This document shows, one piece after another, positions 7,401 to 14,531 of a stretch of DNA of 37,419 nucleotides (position 1 is its first letter; the number at the start of each line of letters is the position of its first letter). The stretch spans positions 16,387 to 53,805 of the forward strand of contig NZ_JAPNLM010000039.1 of NCBI RefSeq assembly GCF_026627255.1, read 5' to 3'. Both the position numbers and the translations under genes were made by a program. Origin of the DNA: Streptomyces antarcticus. GTDB taxonomy: Bacteria; Actinomycetota; Actinomycetes; Streptomycetales; Streptomycetaceae. The notes under the pieces are model-generated. The model did no database searches, was not told the origin of the DNA, and was given only the letters and a program-made list of their open reading frames with translations.

Positions 7401-7943
7401 TCAGGGGCGGTTGAGCCCCCACGTCTGGAGGGCGTAGGGCCGCCCCTTCTCCTCACCGGTGATCAGCGGTACGTCGAGCAGTCCGAAGCCCGCCTTGGTG
7501 GCCACGGCGACGCTGGCGGCGTTCTCCGCTTCCAGCTCCAGGATCACCCGCTCCGCGTCCAGCCGCCCGAAGGCGTACGCGGCCATGACCCGCACCGCCC
7601 GCACCGCCAGCCCCTGGCCTCGGTGCGCCGGACCGACCGCGTAGCCGAGCTCAGTACCCTCGGGGGCGCGCCGCAGCATGACCTCGCCGAGCGGCGCGCC
7701 GCCGTCGGCGGTGATGGCGAGCAGGACGGCCGTACCCTCCTCCCGCAGCCGGCGGGCCCGCTCCAGCCGCGCGACGGCGGCCGCTCCGTCGAAGGGCGAG
7801 ACGATCGGGGTCCAGTGCGCGATGTCGGGGTGGTCGAACAGCTCCGGCATCGCGGCCAGGTCCGATTCCGTCCAGTCCCGCAGGACGAGGCCCTCCCCCG
7901 AGAGCTCGATCCGCTCGGGAAATGACGGCGTGGTGCTACTCAT
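7401..7943 (-). CDS. GNAT-family N-acetyltransferase (RimJ/RimL type)
   Basis: A 180-residue acetyl-CoA-dependent acetyltransferase. The N-terminal LVLRDWTESDLAAMPELFDH is the RimJ/RimL-like beginning. GEVMLRRAPEGTELGYAVGP leads into the acetyl-CoA loop HRGQGLAVRAVRVMAAYAFG (about residues 118-137), and LEAENAASVAVATKAGFGL is the conserved C-terminal half. The length is complete. The natural substrate (ribosomal-protein N-terminus, small amine or drug) cannot be told. ATG start at 7943. The gene stands alone, with degenerate sequence upstream. Confidence 0.88.
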   Translation of the reverse strand: MSSTTPSFPERIELSGEGLVLRDWTESDLAAMPELFDHPDIAHWTPIVSPFDGAAAVARLERARRLREEGTAVLLAITADGGAPLGEVMLRRAPEGTELGYAVGPAHRGQGLAVRAVRVMAAYAFGRLDAERVILELEAENAASVAVATKAGFGLLDVPLITGEEKGRPYALQTWGLNRP

Positions 7944-8065
7944 GGCGGGGCCTCCCTGGCCTGGTCAGGACGAGGCAGGATATCCGGGCGGCCCGGCCGG
8001 CGGGTCGGGCAGCTAGCCCTCGACGCGCACCGCACCCGGGTGGGAGACGTACGGGCGGCAGCCCT

Positions 8066-8250
8066 TCACTCCCCCGCCTTGACGCCCCCCGCCTTGACGC
8101 ACAGGGCGGTCTCGCCGAGGGGGTGGGTGCGCCACAGGGCGAGATCGGTCAGGTGACGCGTCACCTCGGCGGACGGGCCGAGGATCAGATGGCCGGCGAG
8201 CAGCGTCCCGCCCGGCCGGAGGTGGGCCGGATCACGGGGTCGCACCGTGG
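8066..8250 (-). pseudogene. Degenerate 3' end of an unidentified gene
   Basis: A leftward frame reads DPAHLRPGGTLLAGHLILGP, then HLTDLALWRTHPLGETALCV, ending KAGGVKAGE before a stop. It looks like genuine protein text cut off abruptly on its 5' side where the MerR remnant begins on the opposite strand. The C-terminal KAGG/VKAG residues are encoded by a 15-bp tandem duplication (8073-8100). I do not recognise the family. Confidence 0.25.
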
Positions 8251-8592
8251 GCCCTGCGCTACTACGAGCGCCTCGGTCTCCTCGTCCCGGCGGGCAGGCA
8301 CGGGCTGCGCCGTACGTACCGGCCGGAGGCGGTGGACCGGGTCGCGTCTGATCGTCAACGCGCGCGACCGGTTTCTCCCTCGCCGAGCTGAAGGAGCTAC
8401 TCGACGCGCCGCCTGCCGAGGTACACACGCCACAGGCGCCTGGCGGGCAAGGTGGCCGAGATCGACGAACGGATCGAGGCGATGCGGCAGGCGCGGGCCC
8501 GCCTCGGGCACGCGCTGACCTGCCGCCACGCGTCCTTTCTGGACTGCCCCGCGTTCCGTTCCGGCCTGCGCGATCTGCTCCCGGAGTCCTGA
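8248..8592 (+). pseudogene. MerR-family regulator remnant, read in three frames
   Basis: WALRYYERLGLLVPAGRHG and TYRPEAVDRVAS appear in one frame, GFSLAELKELLDAPPAEV in a second, and KVAEIDERIEAMRQARARLG with TCRHASFLDCPAF in a third, ending at TGA 8592. This is the order found in MerR regulators: second half of the wHTH, dimerisation coiled coil, Cys-containing C-terminus. The first helix-turn-helix (about 15-20 residues) is missing, and at least two frameshifts separate the pieces. No product is expected. Confidence 0.75.
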
Positions 8593-8918
8593 GCCGTCCT
8601 TCTCCGGGCAAGCTCGGTTCCCGCCCCCGTCGGCGCAAGTGGTTTCCGCGACGGGGCGTCCTCACCCACCGCTTCCGGCCAACCTCCGCACCACGCTGAC
8701 CCCGATGGTGGGACCGCGTGCCCCGTCGCGCGCCTTCTGGCGCCTGGACCGCACCCCTCGACCAGGTCGTCCAGATCCGGCTGCTCCGCCTCCCGCTCTG
8801 CGCTGTACTCGCTTCCTTCCCTCCACGCGACCGAAGCCAAGTCTCCTGATCATCACGGGCGTTGCGACTCCGCGCCCCGCACCGCTCTGCCCTTCACACT
8901 CCCCTTCCGGAGGACCTC
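8593..8918. other. Gap with no convincing gene
   Basis: Open frames cross these 326 bp on both strands but none shows recognisable family text. The right end carries the ribosome-binding site (GGAGG at 8909-8913) of the small ORF at 8919. Confidence 0.35.
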
Positions 8919-9023
8919 GTGCATCCCACCCCCACCCCCACCACCGCACCCACCCCCGCGCGGACCGCCGCCGGCGCCCGCGGCAGCCGCTCGTCACGAC
9001 CGGATTCGGGGTGGGGGGAATGA
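8919..9023 (+). CDS. Candidate small ORF (34 aa) overlapping the ABC exporter start
   Basis: GTG 8919 lies 5 bases after GGAGG, a better ribosome-binding site than that of the downstream gene. The peptide is Thr/Pro-rich then Arg/Ser/Gly-rich (VHPTPTPTTAPTPARTAAGA, ending DSGWGE). Its TGA (9021-9023) overlaps the exporter's ATG (9020) as ATGA, implying translational coupling. It could be a translated leader that controls exporter synthesis or, less likely, a short exported peptide. There is no Cys, and no modification enzyme is nearby, so a lanthipeptide-type precursor is not supported. Confidence 0.45.
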   Translation: MHPTPTPTTAPTPARTAAGARGSRSSRPDSGWGE

Positions 9024-11059
9024 GCCAGGACAAGGACCAAGACCAGGACCGCCCGGAACAACCCGACGCGCCGAACGTGTCGGACTCGGAGCGGCTGCTG
9101 TTCGGCGGGGAACTGGCCTACGACATCGGCTGGGAGCGCCACGAAGGCGCCTGGCTGAAGCTCGGCCTGTGGGACATGGCGAAGGGCATGCCGCGGTTGG
9201 CCGGCATGGGGGTGCGGCTCGCGCACCGCGCCGATGCCCGTTCCCTGCGCGTGGTCATCGGCGCCGAACTCGGCCGCGGGGTCTCCCAGGCCGTCGGGCT
9301 GGTCGCGGTCAACAGCGTGCTGGGCCACATCCTGTCCGGCGGCTCGACCAACGAGCGGCTGGCCCGCGCGGTGCCCGCGCTCGTGATCGTCGCGGTGACG
9401 GCGCTGATCGGCTCGCTGCTGCGGTCCGCGTCGACGGCGGCGACCGGTGCGCTGGAGCCGAAGGTCCAGCGGGTGGCGACCGAGCGGTACCTCGGGCTGG
9501 TGCACCGGGTGGAGCTGGCGGCGATCGAGGACGACGAGTTCCACCGGCTGCTGGACGCCGCCCGCTACGGCGCCGACTCCGCGCGTCGGATGATCCGGTA
9601 CTGCACCAGCACCCTGAACTCGGCGATCTCCCTGATCGCCGCCGCCGGCGTCCTCACCGTGCTCCATCCGGGGCTCTTGCCACTGCTCGTGCTGATGACC
9701 CTGCCGAGCGCCTGGAGTTCGCTGACGATCTCCAAGCAGCGCTACATCTCGTTCCACACCTTCGTGCAGCACGCACGCGCCGGCCACCTGCTGGGCCAGC
9801 TCCTGACGCAGCAAGAGGCGGCCGCCGAGGTCCGCGTGCACGAGGTCGGCCCGTTCCTGCTCGGCCACTTCCGGAGCATGGCGCAGACCAGCGAGCGTGA
9901 GCAGACCCGCCTGGCCCGCAACGCCGCCCGCATCGGCCTCGGGGCCGACGCCGCCGGCGGGATCGCGACCCTCCTCACGTACGGGGCGCTCGGGCTGCTG
10001 CTGTGGAGCGGGCGGATGGACTTCGCGGTCGCGGGGACCGCTGTCCTCGCGATCCGGACAGGGGTCTCCAGCCTCGACGGACTCGTCACGCAGATCACCG
10101 ACCTGCACCAGGAGTCGCTGTTCGTCGCCGACTACGAGCGCCTGTGCGTCGAGGCCGGGGCCCGGGCCATCCCCGCCACCGGCGAGGCGCTGCCGGAGCG
10201 CCTAAGGGAGGTCCGCTTCGAGAAGGTCACGTTCACCTACCCCGGCAGCACCGACAAGCCGCTGGAGCCGACCCTGCGCGAGGTGTCCCTGACCTTCCCC
10301 ATGGGCAAGGTCATCGCCCTCGTCGGCGAGAACGGCTCTGGCAAGTCCACCCTGATCAAGCTCCTGGCCGGCCTGTACCTCCCGGACGAGGGCGGCGGCA
10401 CGATCTGGTGGGACGGCGTCGACGCGGCCGCCGCCGACCGCGGGCAGATCTTCGCCCGGGTCGCCCTGATGAGCCAGTCGTTCTACCACTGGCCGTTCAC
10501 GTTCCGCGTCAACGTCGGCATCGGCCGGCCCACCCTCCCGATCGACGACCGGGCGGTGGAAGCCGCGGCGTCCTACTCCGGCGCCGACGGCGTCCTCGCG
10601 GAGCTGCCCCGGGGGCTCGGCACGCTGCTGGCGCGCGGCTACCGGGGCGGGCACCAGATCTCGGGCGGTCAGTGGCAGAAGATCGGGATCAGCCGGGCGA
10701 AGTACAAGGAAGCCGAGATCCTCGTCGTCGACGAGCCGACGAGCGCCCTCGACGCGATTGCGGAGCAGAAGGTCTTCGACCAGATCCGGGCCCTCGCCGC
10801 GACCGGTCAGACGATCGTGCTGATCACGCACCGGCTGCACTCCGTACGCCATGCCGATGTCATCCACGTGCTGAAGGACGGGCGGGTCGCCGAGTCCGGC
10901 ACCTTCGCCGAGCTGATGGACGAGGACGGCGGCACCGGCACCGGCGATTTCCGCGCCGCGTACACCGTGCAGGCCTCCGCGTTCGCCGACAGCCTCCCCG
11001 GCCAGCGCGACCGCGCCGCGGACACGCGGGCGGACACGCGGGCGGAGGGCCGTACGTGA
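9020..11059 (+). CDS. ABC exporter half-transporter (fused permease and ATPase)
   Basis: A 679-residue protein with an N-terminal membrane domain of about six segments (for example AVPALVIVAVTALIGSLL, LNSAISLIAAAGVLTVLHPG, GGIATLLTYGALGLLLWSG) and a C-terminal ATPase. Walker A GENGSGKST lies at 436-444, signature SGGQW at 548-552, Walker B ILVVDEP with catalytic Glu572, and the switch His in LITHRLHSV. The hydrophilic Asp/Gln/Glu-rich N-terminus (MSQDKDQDQDRPEQPDAPNV) fits an ATG start at 9020, with G-rich sequence just before it. There is no N-terminal C39 peptidase domain. As a half-transporter it probably homodimerises. The preceding coupled small ORF is its only operon partner. The substrate is unknown; relatives accompany both lipid/drug and peptide systems. 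Confidence 0.9.
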   Translation: MSQDKDQDQDRPEQPDAPNVSDSERLLFGGELAYDIGWERHEGAWLKLGLWDMAKGMPRLAGMGVRLAHRADARSLRVVIGAELGRGVSQAVGLVAVNSVLGHILSGGSTNERLARAVPALVIVAVTALIGSLLRSASTAATGALEPKVQRVATERYLGLVHRVELAAIEDDEFHRLLDAARYGADSARRMIRYCTSTLNSAISLIAAAGVLTVLHPGLLPLLVLMTLPSAWSSLTISKQRYISFHTFVQHARAGHLLGQLLTQQEAAAEVRVHEVGPFLLGHFRSMAQTSEREQTRLARNAARIGLGADAAGGIATLLTYGALGLLLWSGRMDFAVAGTAVLAIRTGVSSLDGLVTQITDLHQESLFVADYERLCVEAGARAIPATGEALPERLREVRFEKVTFTYPGSTDKPLEPTLREVSLTFPMGKVIALVGENGSGKSTLIKLLAGLYLPDEGGGTIWWDGVDAAAADRGQIFARVALMSQSFYHWPFTFRVNVGIGRPTLPIDDRAVEAAASYSGADGVLAELPRGLGTLLARGYRGGHQISGGQWQKIGISRAKYKEAEILVVDEPTSALDAIAEQKVFDQIRALAATGQTIVLITHRLHSVRHADVIHVLKDGRVAESGTFAELMDEDGGTGTGDFRAAYTVQASAFADSLPGQRDRAADTRADTRAEGRT

Positions 11060-11176
11060 GCCCGCTCCGGGGCCGGCCGCGCCGACGGATCCGGCTGCCC
11101 GCTCAGCTCGGCGGACCCACCCCGCCGACCCCGCCCACCCCGCACGCCGGAGCGCGGAACCACGGGGAGGCCGGGT

Positions 11177-11746
11177 TCACTGGCCCACCCTTCCGTCCAC
11201 GCACTCGCGCAACAGGTCGGCGTGCCCGCAGTGACGGGCGTACTCCTCGATCCGGTGCACCATCAGCTCCCGGACGGCGATGCCGTCCTTCTGCAGACGC
11301 TCGCCCAGATCCGGGTGTGCGGCCAGCGCGGCATCGGTCGCGGCCTGCTCGAGCGCCAGCGCGGCGAACGCCGCGTCGACCTCGGCCTGCTCGCCGACGG
11401 CTCCGTCGAAGTCCGCGTCACGCCTGCCGTACCGCTTCGGCACCGGATCGGTGTCGCTGATCCAGTTGCGCCAGTCCCGTTCCACCTCGACGAGGTGCCG
11501 GACCAGGCCGAGCAGCGACATCGTCGACGGCGGGACCGAGCGTCGGGCGAGCTGCTCCGCGTCCAGGCCCTCGCACTTCATCCGCAGGGTCATGCGGTAG
11601 TCGGCCAGGTAGCCCTGCAGCGTGGCGAGTTCGCCCTCCGGGCCGGCTCCCTCGCTGTTGCGGGGGTCGTCGTCCGGGTTCGCCCACATGTCGGGGTAGA
11701 CGGTCGCCTGGGTCCATCGTGCGGGCTGATCGCTCATGCGTGCCAT
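11177..11746 (-). CDS. DinB-fold protein, DUF664 type
   Basis: A 189-residue protein with the four-helix DinB fold as used in bacillithiol/mycothiol-dependent transferase-like proteins. Conserved text: DYRMTLRMKCEGLDAEQLAR, SLLGLVRHLVEVERDWRNW, and HRIEEYARHCGHADLLRECV. His in LVRHL and the C-terminal HRIEEYARHCGH are the metal-site positions of the superfamily. In actinomycetes related proteins are mycothiol-dependent, but this subgroup is uncharacterised. ATG 11746 is used; ATG 11737 (MSDQPARW) is nearly as good. A second member lies at 23684-24190, with only moderate identity. It is convergent with the ABC exporter. Confidence 0.85.
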   Translation of the reverse strand: MARMSDQPARWTQATVYPDMWANPDDDPRNSEGAGPEGELATLQGYLADYRMTLRMKCEGLDAEQLARRSVPPSTMSLLGLVRHLVEVERDWRNWISDTDPVPKRYGRRDADFDGAVGEQAEVDAAFAALALEQAATDAALAAHPDLGERLQKDGIAVRELMVHRIEEYARHCGHADLLRECVDGRVGQ

Positions 11747-11826
11747 GTTCGTCCGTGTGGGCCGGGCGCGCCACGGGATTAGCGCGGGTCGGATCGGCGC
11801 GTCCGGTCGGCGTGTCGATTCGGGTC

Positions 11827-11864
11827 GGGCTTCAGGGGCGGGCTTCAGGACGGGCTTCAGGGGC
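11827..11864. repeat. Three tandem copies of a 12-13-bp unit (GGGCTTCAGG)
   Basis: GGGCTTCAGG occurs at 11827, 11840 and 11852, with spacings of 13 and 12 bp. The last copy overlaps the 3' end of the truncated sensor-kinase gene, placing the array at the probable deletion point. Confidence 0.8.
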
Positions 11865-12405
11865 GGGAGACGAACCAGTCCTCCTGTTCGCAGGCGCGTC
11901 GCGCCGTGCGGGTGGTCCGCCGCAGGGGAGACAGCGCGTACCCGGCCATCCCGTATCCGGCGACGGCCGACAGGACGGCGAGGGCTGCCAGGGCCAGCAG
12001 CGAGGACGACACCATCGAGGCCCGGGTCTGGTGCCGCTGATGTGTCAGGCAGGCGTCCAGTACGCCGTCCACCGATCCCGCGCCGGGGCCGGAGACCGGC
12101 TGCGGGCAGGCGGTGTTCCCTACGACGACGGAGGTTCCGGACATCAGGTCGAAGACCGGCTCGCTGCCCCGGTTCACCGCTTGCACCGCGAACAGGGAGA
12201 CGACGGCGAGCAGGACCGTCCCGGCCATCATGAACACGCCCCCGTACAGGCAGGTGAGACGCAGCCGGGTCACCGATCGCCGTTCCGGGGAGGGCCGCTC
12301 GCGCAGGAGCGGCCCGGCTGCCGTGGCCGCGCGGGGGCCGGCGTTCACCAGAGGGGCACTGATGGCGACACCGCGGGTGGTGGCTCTGCGGACTCGGATG
12401 GGCAT
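11857..12405 (-). CDS. Sensor-only fragment of a histidine kinase (kinase domain absent)
   Basis: A 182-residue protein. After a basic N-terminus it has RLTCLYGGVFMMAGTVLLAV (TM1), an extracytoplasmic loop of about 60 residues (GNTACPQPVSGPGAGSVDGV, with two Cys that could form a disulfide), TM2 (VSSSLLALAALAVLSAVAGY) and the start of a HAMP linker (LSPLRRTTRTARRACEQE), then stops. This is the ordinary beginning of a Streptomyces sensor histidine kinase of about 450-500 residues. The HAMP remainder, dimerisation helix with the phospho-His, and ATP domain are gone, and no response regulator is adjacent. It is probably a 3'-truncated pseudogene, although the reading frame itself is open. ATG 12405 follows GGGAAG. 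Confidence 0.65.
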   Translation of the reverse strand: MPIRVRRATTRGVAISAPLVNAGPRAATAAGPLLRERPSPERRSVTRLRLTCLYGGVFMMAGTVLLAVVSLFAVQAVNRGSEPVFDLMSGTSVVVGNTACPQPVSGPGAGSVDGVLDACLTHQRHQTRASMVSSSLLALAALAVLSAVAGYGMAGYALSPLRRTTRTARRACEQEDWFVSRP

Positions 12406-12574
12406 CGGTACTTCCCTCTGACGGTGTGGCAACCCCCCACTCTCACCTGACCACCCGTAAGCGGCACGTCAGCTCGGAACACTTGGGGGCGTATCAGGGC
12501 GTTATTCGAGTGTTTGTCCGCGTGTCCGTGTGCGGACGCCCGGGGCGCCCGGCGACGCTGCCTACCGTGACCCG

Positions 12575-13003
12575 ATGAACGCACGCACAGCGCCACTGTC
12601 CGCCGGATACGGGATCCGCTGCGCGCGGCCGACGGAATCCGGCGCCATCGCCGCACTCCTGGCCCGCGCCTTCACCGACGACCCGGTGACGGCGTGGATG
12701 TTCCCCGACCCGTCCGACCGGGAGCGCAGGACCTCCCGCTTCTTCACGCGGCTCCAGCGGCAGCAGCGGCCGCGGGCCGGCGGCGTCCGGGTGGCCGCCA
12801 CCGCGGAGGGACAGCTGCTGGCGGCCGCGCTGTGGTCGGGGCCCGGTCGCTGGAAACCCTCGGCAGTGCGGGAGCTGGCGGCCCTGCCGCACTACGCGCG
12901 CGTCTTCGGCACGGACGGGCTGCGGCGGGCCGCCGACGTGGAGAACTCCCTGCAAGAGGCCCATCCGGAGGTGCCGCACTGGTACCTGCCGACTCTGGGA
13001 ACC
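12575..13003 (+). pseudogene. 5' two-thirds of a GNAT acetyltransferase, truncated at a junction
   Basis: MNARTAPLSAGYGIRCARPT, then SGAIAALLARAFTDDPVTAW, MFPDPSDRERRTSRFF and HPEVPHWYLPTLGT. This is the start of a common Streptomyces GNAT family of about 200 residues, running up to the strand just before the acetyl-CoA loop (R/QxxGxG/A). At about 13000 the family text ends and the same DNA, read on the other strand, becomes the end of a GMC-oxidoreductase fragment. The frame stays open to 13318, but the added residues are antisense to another gene. The acetyl-CoA-binding motif is lost, so the product should be inactive. Confidence 0.75.
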
Positions 13004-13267
13004 GCCGTCCAGGGTGAACGAGAGCCGGTAGCGGATCCGGCGGCGGGCCAGTGGCGAGATCTCCATCTCCCCTTCGGAAGCCGCGTCGTCGGCGCGTCCG
13101 GCGATCCGGACCCGGCCGGTCAGGCGTGCCGGTGTCGTGCTCCGCGGATCGAGCACGCGGCCGGCTTCGGCCCGCAGGTCGAGGCGGACGGCCCGGTCGA
13201 CGTCCTCGTCGGCGAGCCGGACGGAGCCGAGCATGGATTCCGTGAAGACCGTGCCACGGCCGCTCAC
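13003..13267 (-). pseudogene. N-terminal fragment of a GMC-type (cholesterol-oxidase-like) oxidoreductase
   Basis: GTG 13267 overlaps the TGA of the upstream FadR-type gene (GTGA). The frame reads MSGRGTVFTESMLGSVRLAD, then VDRAVRLDLRAEAGRVLDP, PARLTGRVRIAG and EISPLARRRIRYRLSFTLDG, after which it runs into antisense GNAT sequence. The FTE-M-GSVRL opening and the RRIRYRLSFT strand are what I associate with the beta-sandwich region found next to actinobacterial GMC/cholesterol-oxidase-like FAD enzymes. No FAD-binding GxGxxG is present. Originally this was probably the first structural gene controlled by the adjacent regulator. Family call is from memory, moderate confidence. Confidence 0.5.
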
Positions 13268-13959
13268 CGGCCGGCCCCGAGCTCGTCGAGCATGATCCGT
13301 TCGGTAGCGGCCAGGTAGGCGTCCGCCGCCGAGTGGGCCGCCCGCTCGTCGTGCGCGGCCACCGCTTCCACGACGGGCCGCAGCCGTTCGCAGGCGGCGT
13401 CCGCGTCGGAGAACGGCGCGACCAGCGCGCCGCGCAGGGGCAGGTACGCGTTGAAGAGGGTGTTGGTGAGGAGTACGTAGACGCGGTTCCCGGTGGCCCG
13501 TGCGAGTCCGCGGTGCACCTCGATGTCGGCGAGCTGGGCCCGCGCACCGCCCTCGGCCTCCCGTACCGCGGCGAGGAGCTCGCGCAGTTCGGCGACCTGG
13601 GCGACGGTCGCCTTCGCAGCGGCGCGCGAGGCGATCAGGGAGCCGATGCCGCGGCGCACTTCGAAGACCTCCCTCAACCAGTCGGGGCTGTGCCGGATGA
13701 GGGCGGGCAGCAGGTCGGCGCCGCCGAGGCGCGCGTAGTCGCGCACCCGGGTGCCGACGCCGTGCCTGGTCTCCAGCAGTCCGGCCTGGACCAGGCGCTC
13801 GAAGGCGTGTTTCAGGGTGGTGCGGGTGACCCCGTACCCCTCCGAAAGCTCGCGTTCGGGCGGCAGGTAACTCCCCTTTTTATGGCGGCCGTTGAGGATG
13901 TCCTCACGCAGCCTGCCCTCCAGTGCGTCGACGACCGTCTCGCGCGGCAGCGCTTCCAC
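13264..13959 (-). CDS. FadR-type GntR transcriptional regulator
   Basis: A 231-residue regulator with an N-terminal GntR winged helix (LEGRLREDILNGRHKKGSYL, PPERELSEGYGVTRTTLKHA, FERLVQAGLLETRHGVGTRV) and an all-helical FCD effector domain (EVFEVRRGIGSLIASRAAAK through a C-terminal AYLAATERIMLDEL). The Asp/His pattern of metal-binding FCD domains is partly visible (IEVHRGLARATGN). GTG 13959 follows AGGAGG at 5 bases, a very strong site. The downstream partner, a GMC-type oxidoreductase coupled by GTGA, is truncated, so the regulator may now control only itself. An 8-bp repeat array with a TGGCTnAGCCA palindrome lies 27-52 bp upstream of the start codon. Confidence 0.9.
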   Translation of the reverse strand: MEALPRETVVDALEGRLREDILNGRHKKGSYLPPERELSEGYGVTRTTLKHAFERLVQAGLLETRHGVGTRVRDYARLGGADLLPALIRHSPDWLREVFEVRRGIGSLIASRAAAKATVAQVAELRELLAAVREAEGGARAQLADIEVHRGLARATGNRVYVLLTNTLFNAYLPLRGALVAPFSDADAACERLRPVVEAVAAHDERAAHSAADAYLAATERIMLDELGAGR

Positions 13960-13985
13960 GCCAACCTCCTCAGCAATGAATCAGC

Positions 13986-14011
13986 GGCTCAGTGGCTCAG
14001 TGGCTCAGCCA
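13986..14011. promoter_or_regulatory. 8-bp tandem repeat and palindrome before the FadR-type gene
   Basis: GGCTCAGT is repeated at 13986 and 13994, with a third copy GGCTCAGC at 14002. The last copy makes the near-palindrome TGGCTCAGCCA (14001-14011), reminiscent of TGGTnnnACCA-type FadR/GntR operators. It lies 27-52 bp upstream of the regulator's GTG, where an autoregulatory operator would be expected. Confidence 0.45.
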
Positions 14012-14109
14012 CTAGACATCGAGTGACACGGGGCGTCAAGGGCGCGGTACAGCCCACCACCCTTGCCGTCGGGCCCAGTTGACAGGGAGCGCACCGTGTA
14101 CGACCCTTC

Positions 14110-14125
14110 CACTACTTACCTAGTG
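14110..14125. promoter_or_regulatory. Inverted repeat CACTA-N6-TAGTG before the YtrA-type operon
   Basis: CACTA (14110-14114) and TAGTG (14121-14125) flank CTTACC, ending 10 bp before the GTG of the YtrA-type gene and overlapping its AAAGG ribosome-binding region. A TTGACA hexamer at 14079-14084 may be a -35 box, with no clear -10 element at ideal spacing. The position fits autorepression of the three-gene operon. Confidence 0.5.
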
Positions 14126-14135
14126 AAAGGGTGGT

Positions 14136-14531
14136 GTGGTCGTGCTGGAGTTCCGGATCGACCGGCGCAGCGGCATCGCCACGTACCTCCAGATCGTCCA
14201 GCAGACCAAACAGGCGCTGCGCCTGGGCCTGCTGGAGCCCGGCGACAAACTGCCGACCGCGCGCGAGGTCGTGGAGGCCACGGCCATCAACCCGAACACC
14301 GTCCTCAAGGCCTACCGCGAACTGGAGCGCGAAGGGCTCGTCGAGGCGAAGCGGGGCCTGGGCACCTTCATCAGGAGGTCCCTGGGCGGCTCGCCCGCCG
14401 ATTCCCCGCTGCGCGACGAACTCGCCGACTGGGCGCTGCGCGCCCGGACCGCGGGGATGGAACGGGACGACGTCGCGGCACTCTTCACATCCGTACTGGA
14501 ACAGCACTTCGAGGGGGACGGCGACGCATGA
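14136..14531 (+). CDS. GntR regulator, YtrA subfamily
   Basis: A 131-residue regulator: FRIDRRSGIATYLQIVQQTK (typical YtrA opening), LRLGLLEPGDKLPTAREVVE, ATAINPNTVLKAYRELEREG (recognition helix) and LVEAKRGLGTFIRRSL (wing). The short C-terminal tail of about 50 residues, with no large effector domain, defines the YtrA group, whose members repress adjacent ABC transporter genes and are relieved by cell-envelope antibiotics or metabolites. The GTG follows AAAGG. Its TGA overlaps the ATPase gene ATG (ATGA), so it is the first gene of a tightly coupled operon. An inverted repeat lies immediately upstream. Confidence 0.92.
   Translation: MVVLEFRIDRRSGIATYLQIVQQTKQALRLGLLEPGDKLPTAREVVEATAINPNTVLKAYRELEREGLVEAKRGLGTFIRRSLGGSPADSPLRDELADWALRARTAGMERDDVAALFTSVLEQHFEGDGDA

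Noticed and set aside
8639..9019. N-terminal extension of the ABC exporter to 806 residues
   Set aside because: The extra 127 codons are low-complexity Pro/Arg/His text with no family similarity. ATG 9020 starts at the usual place.
8919..9023. Lanthipeptide or other modified-peptide precursor
   Set aside because: No Cys in the peptide and no cyclase, dehydratase or peptidase gene nearby. Only the exporter supports the idea.
13986..14011. CRISPR-like repeat array
   Set aside because: Only three 8-bp units without spacers and no cas genes. An operator-type repeat is more likely.
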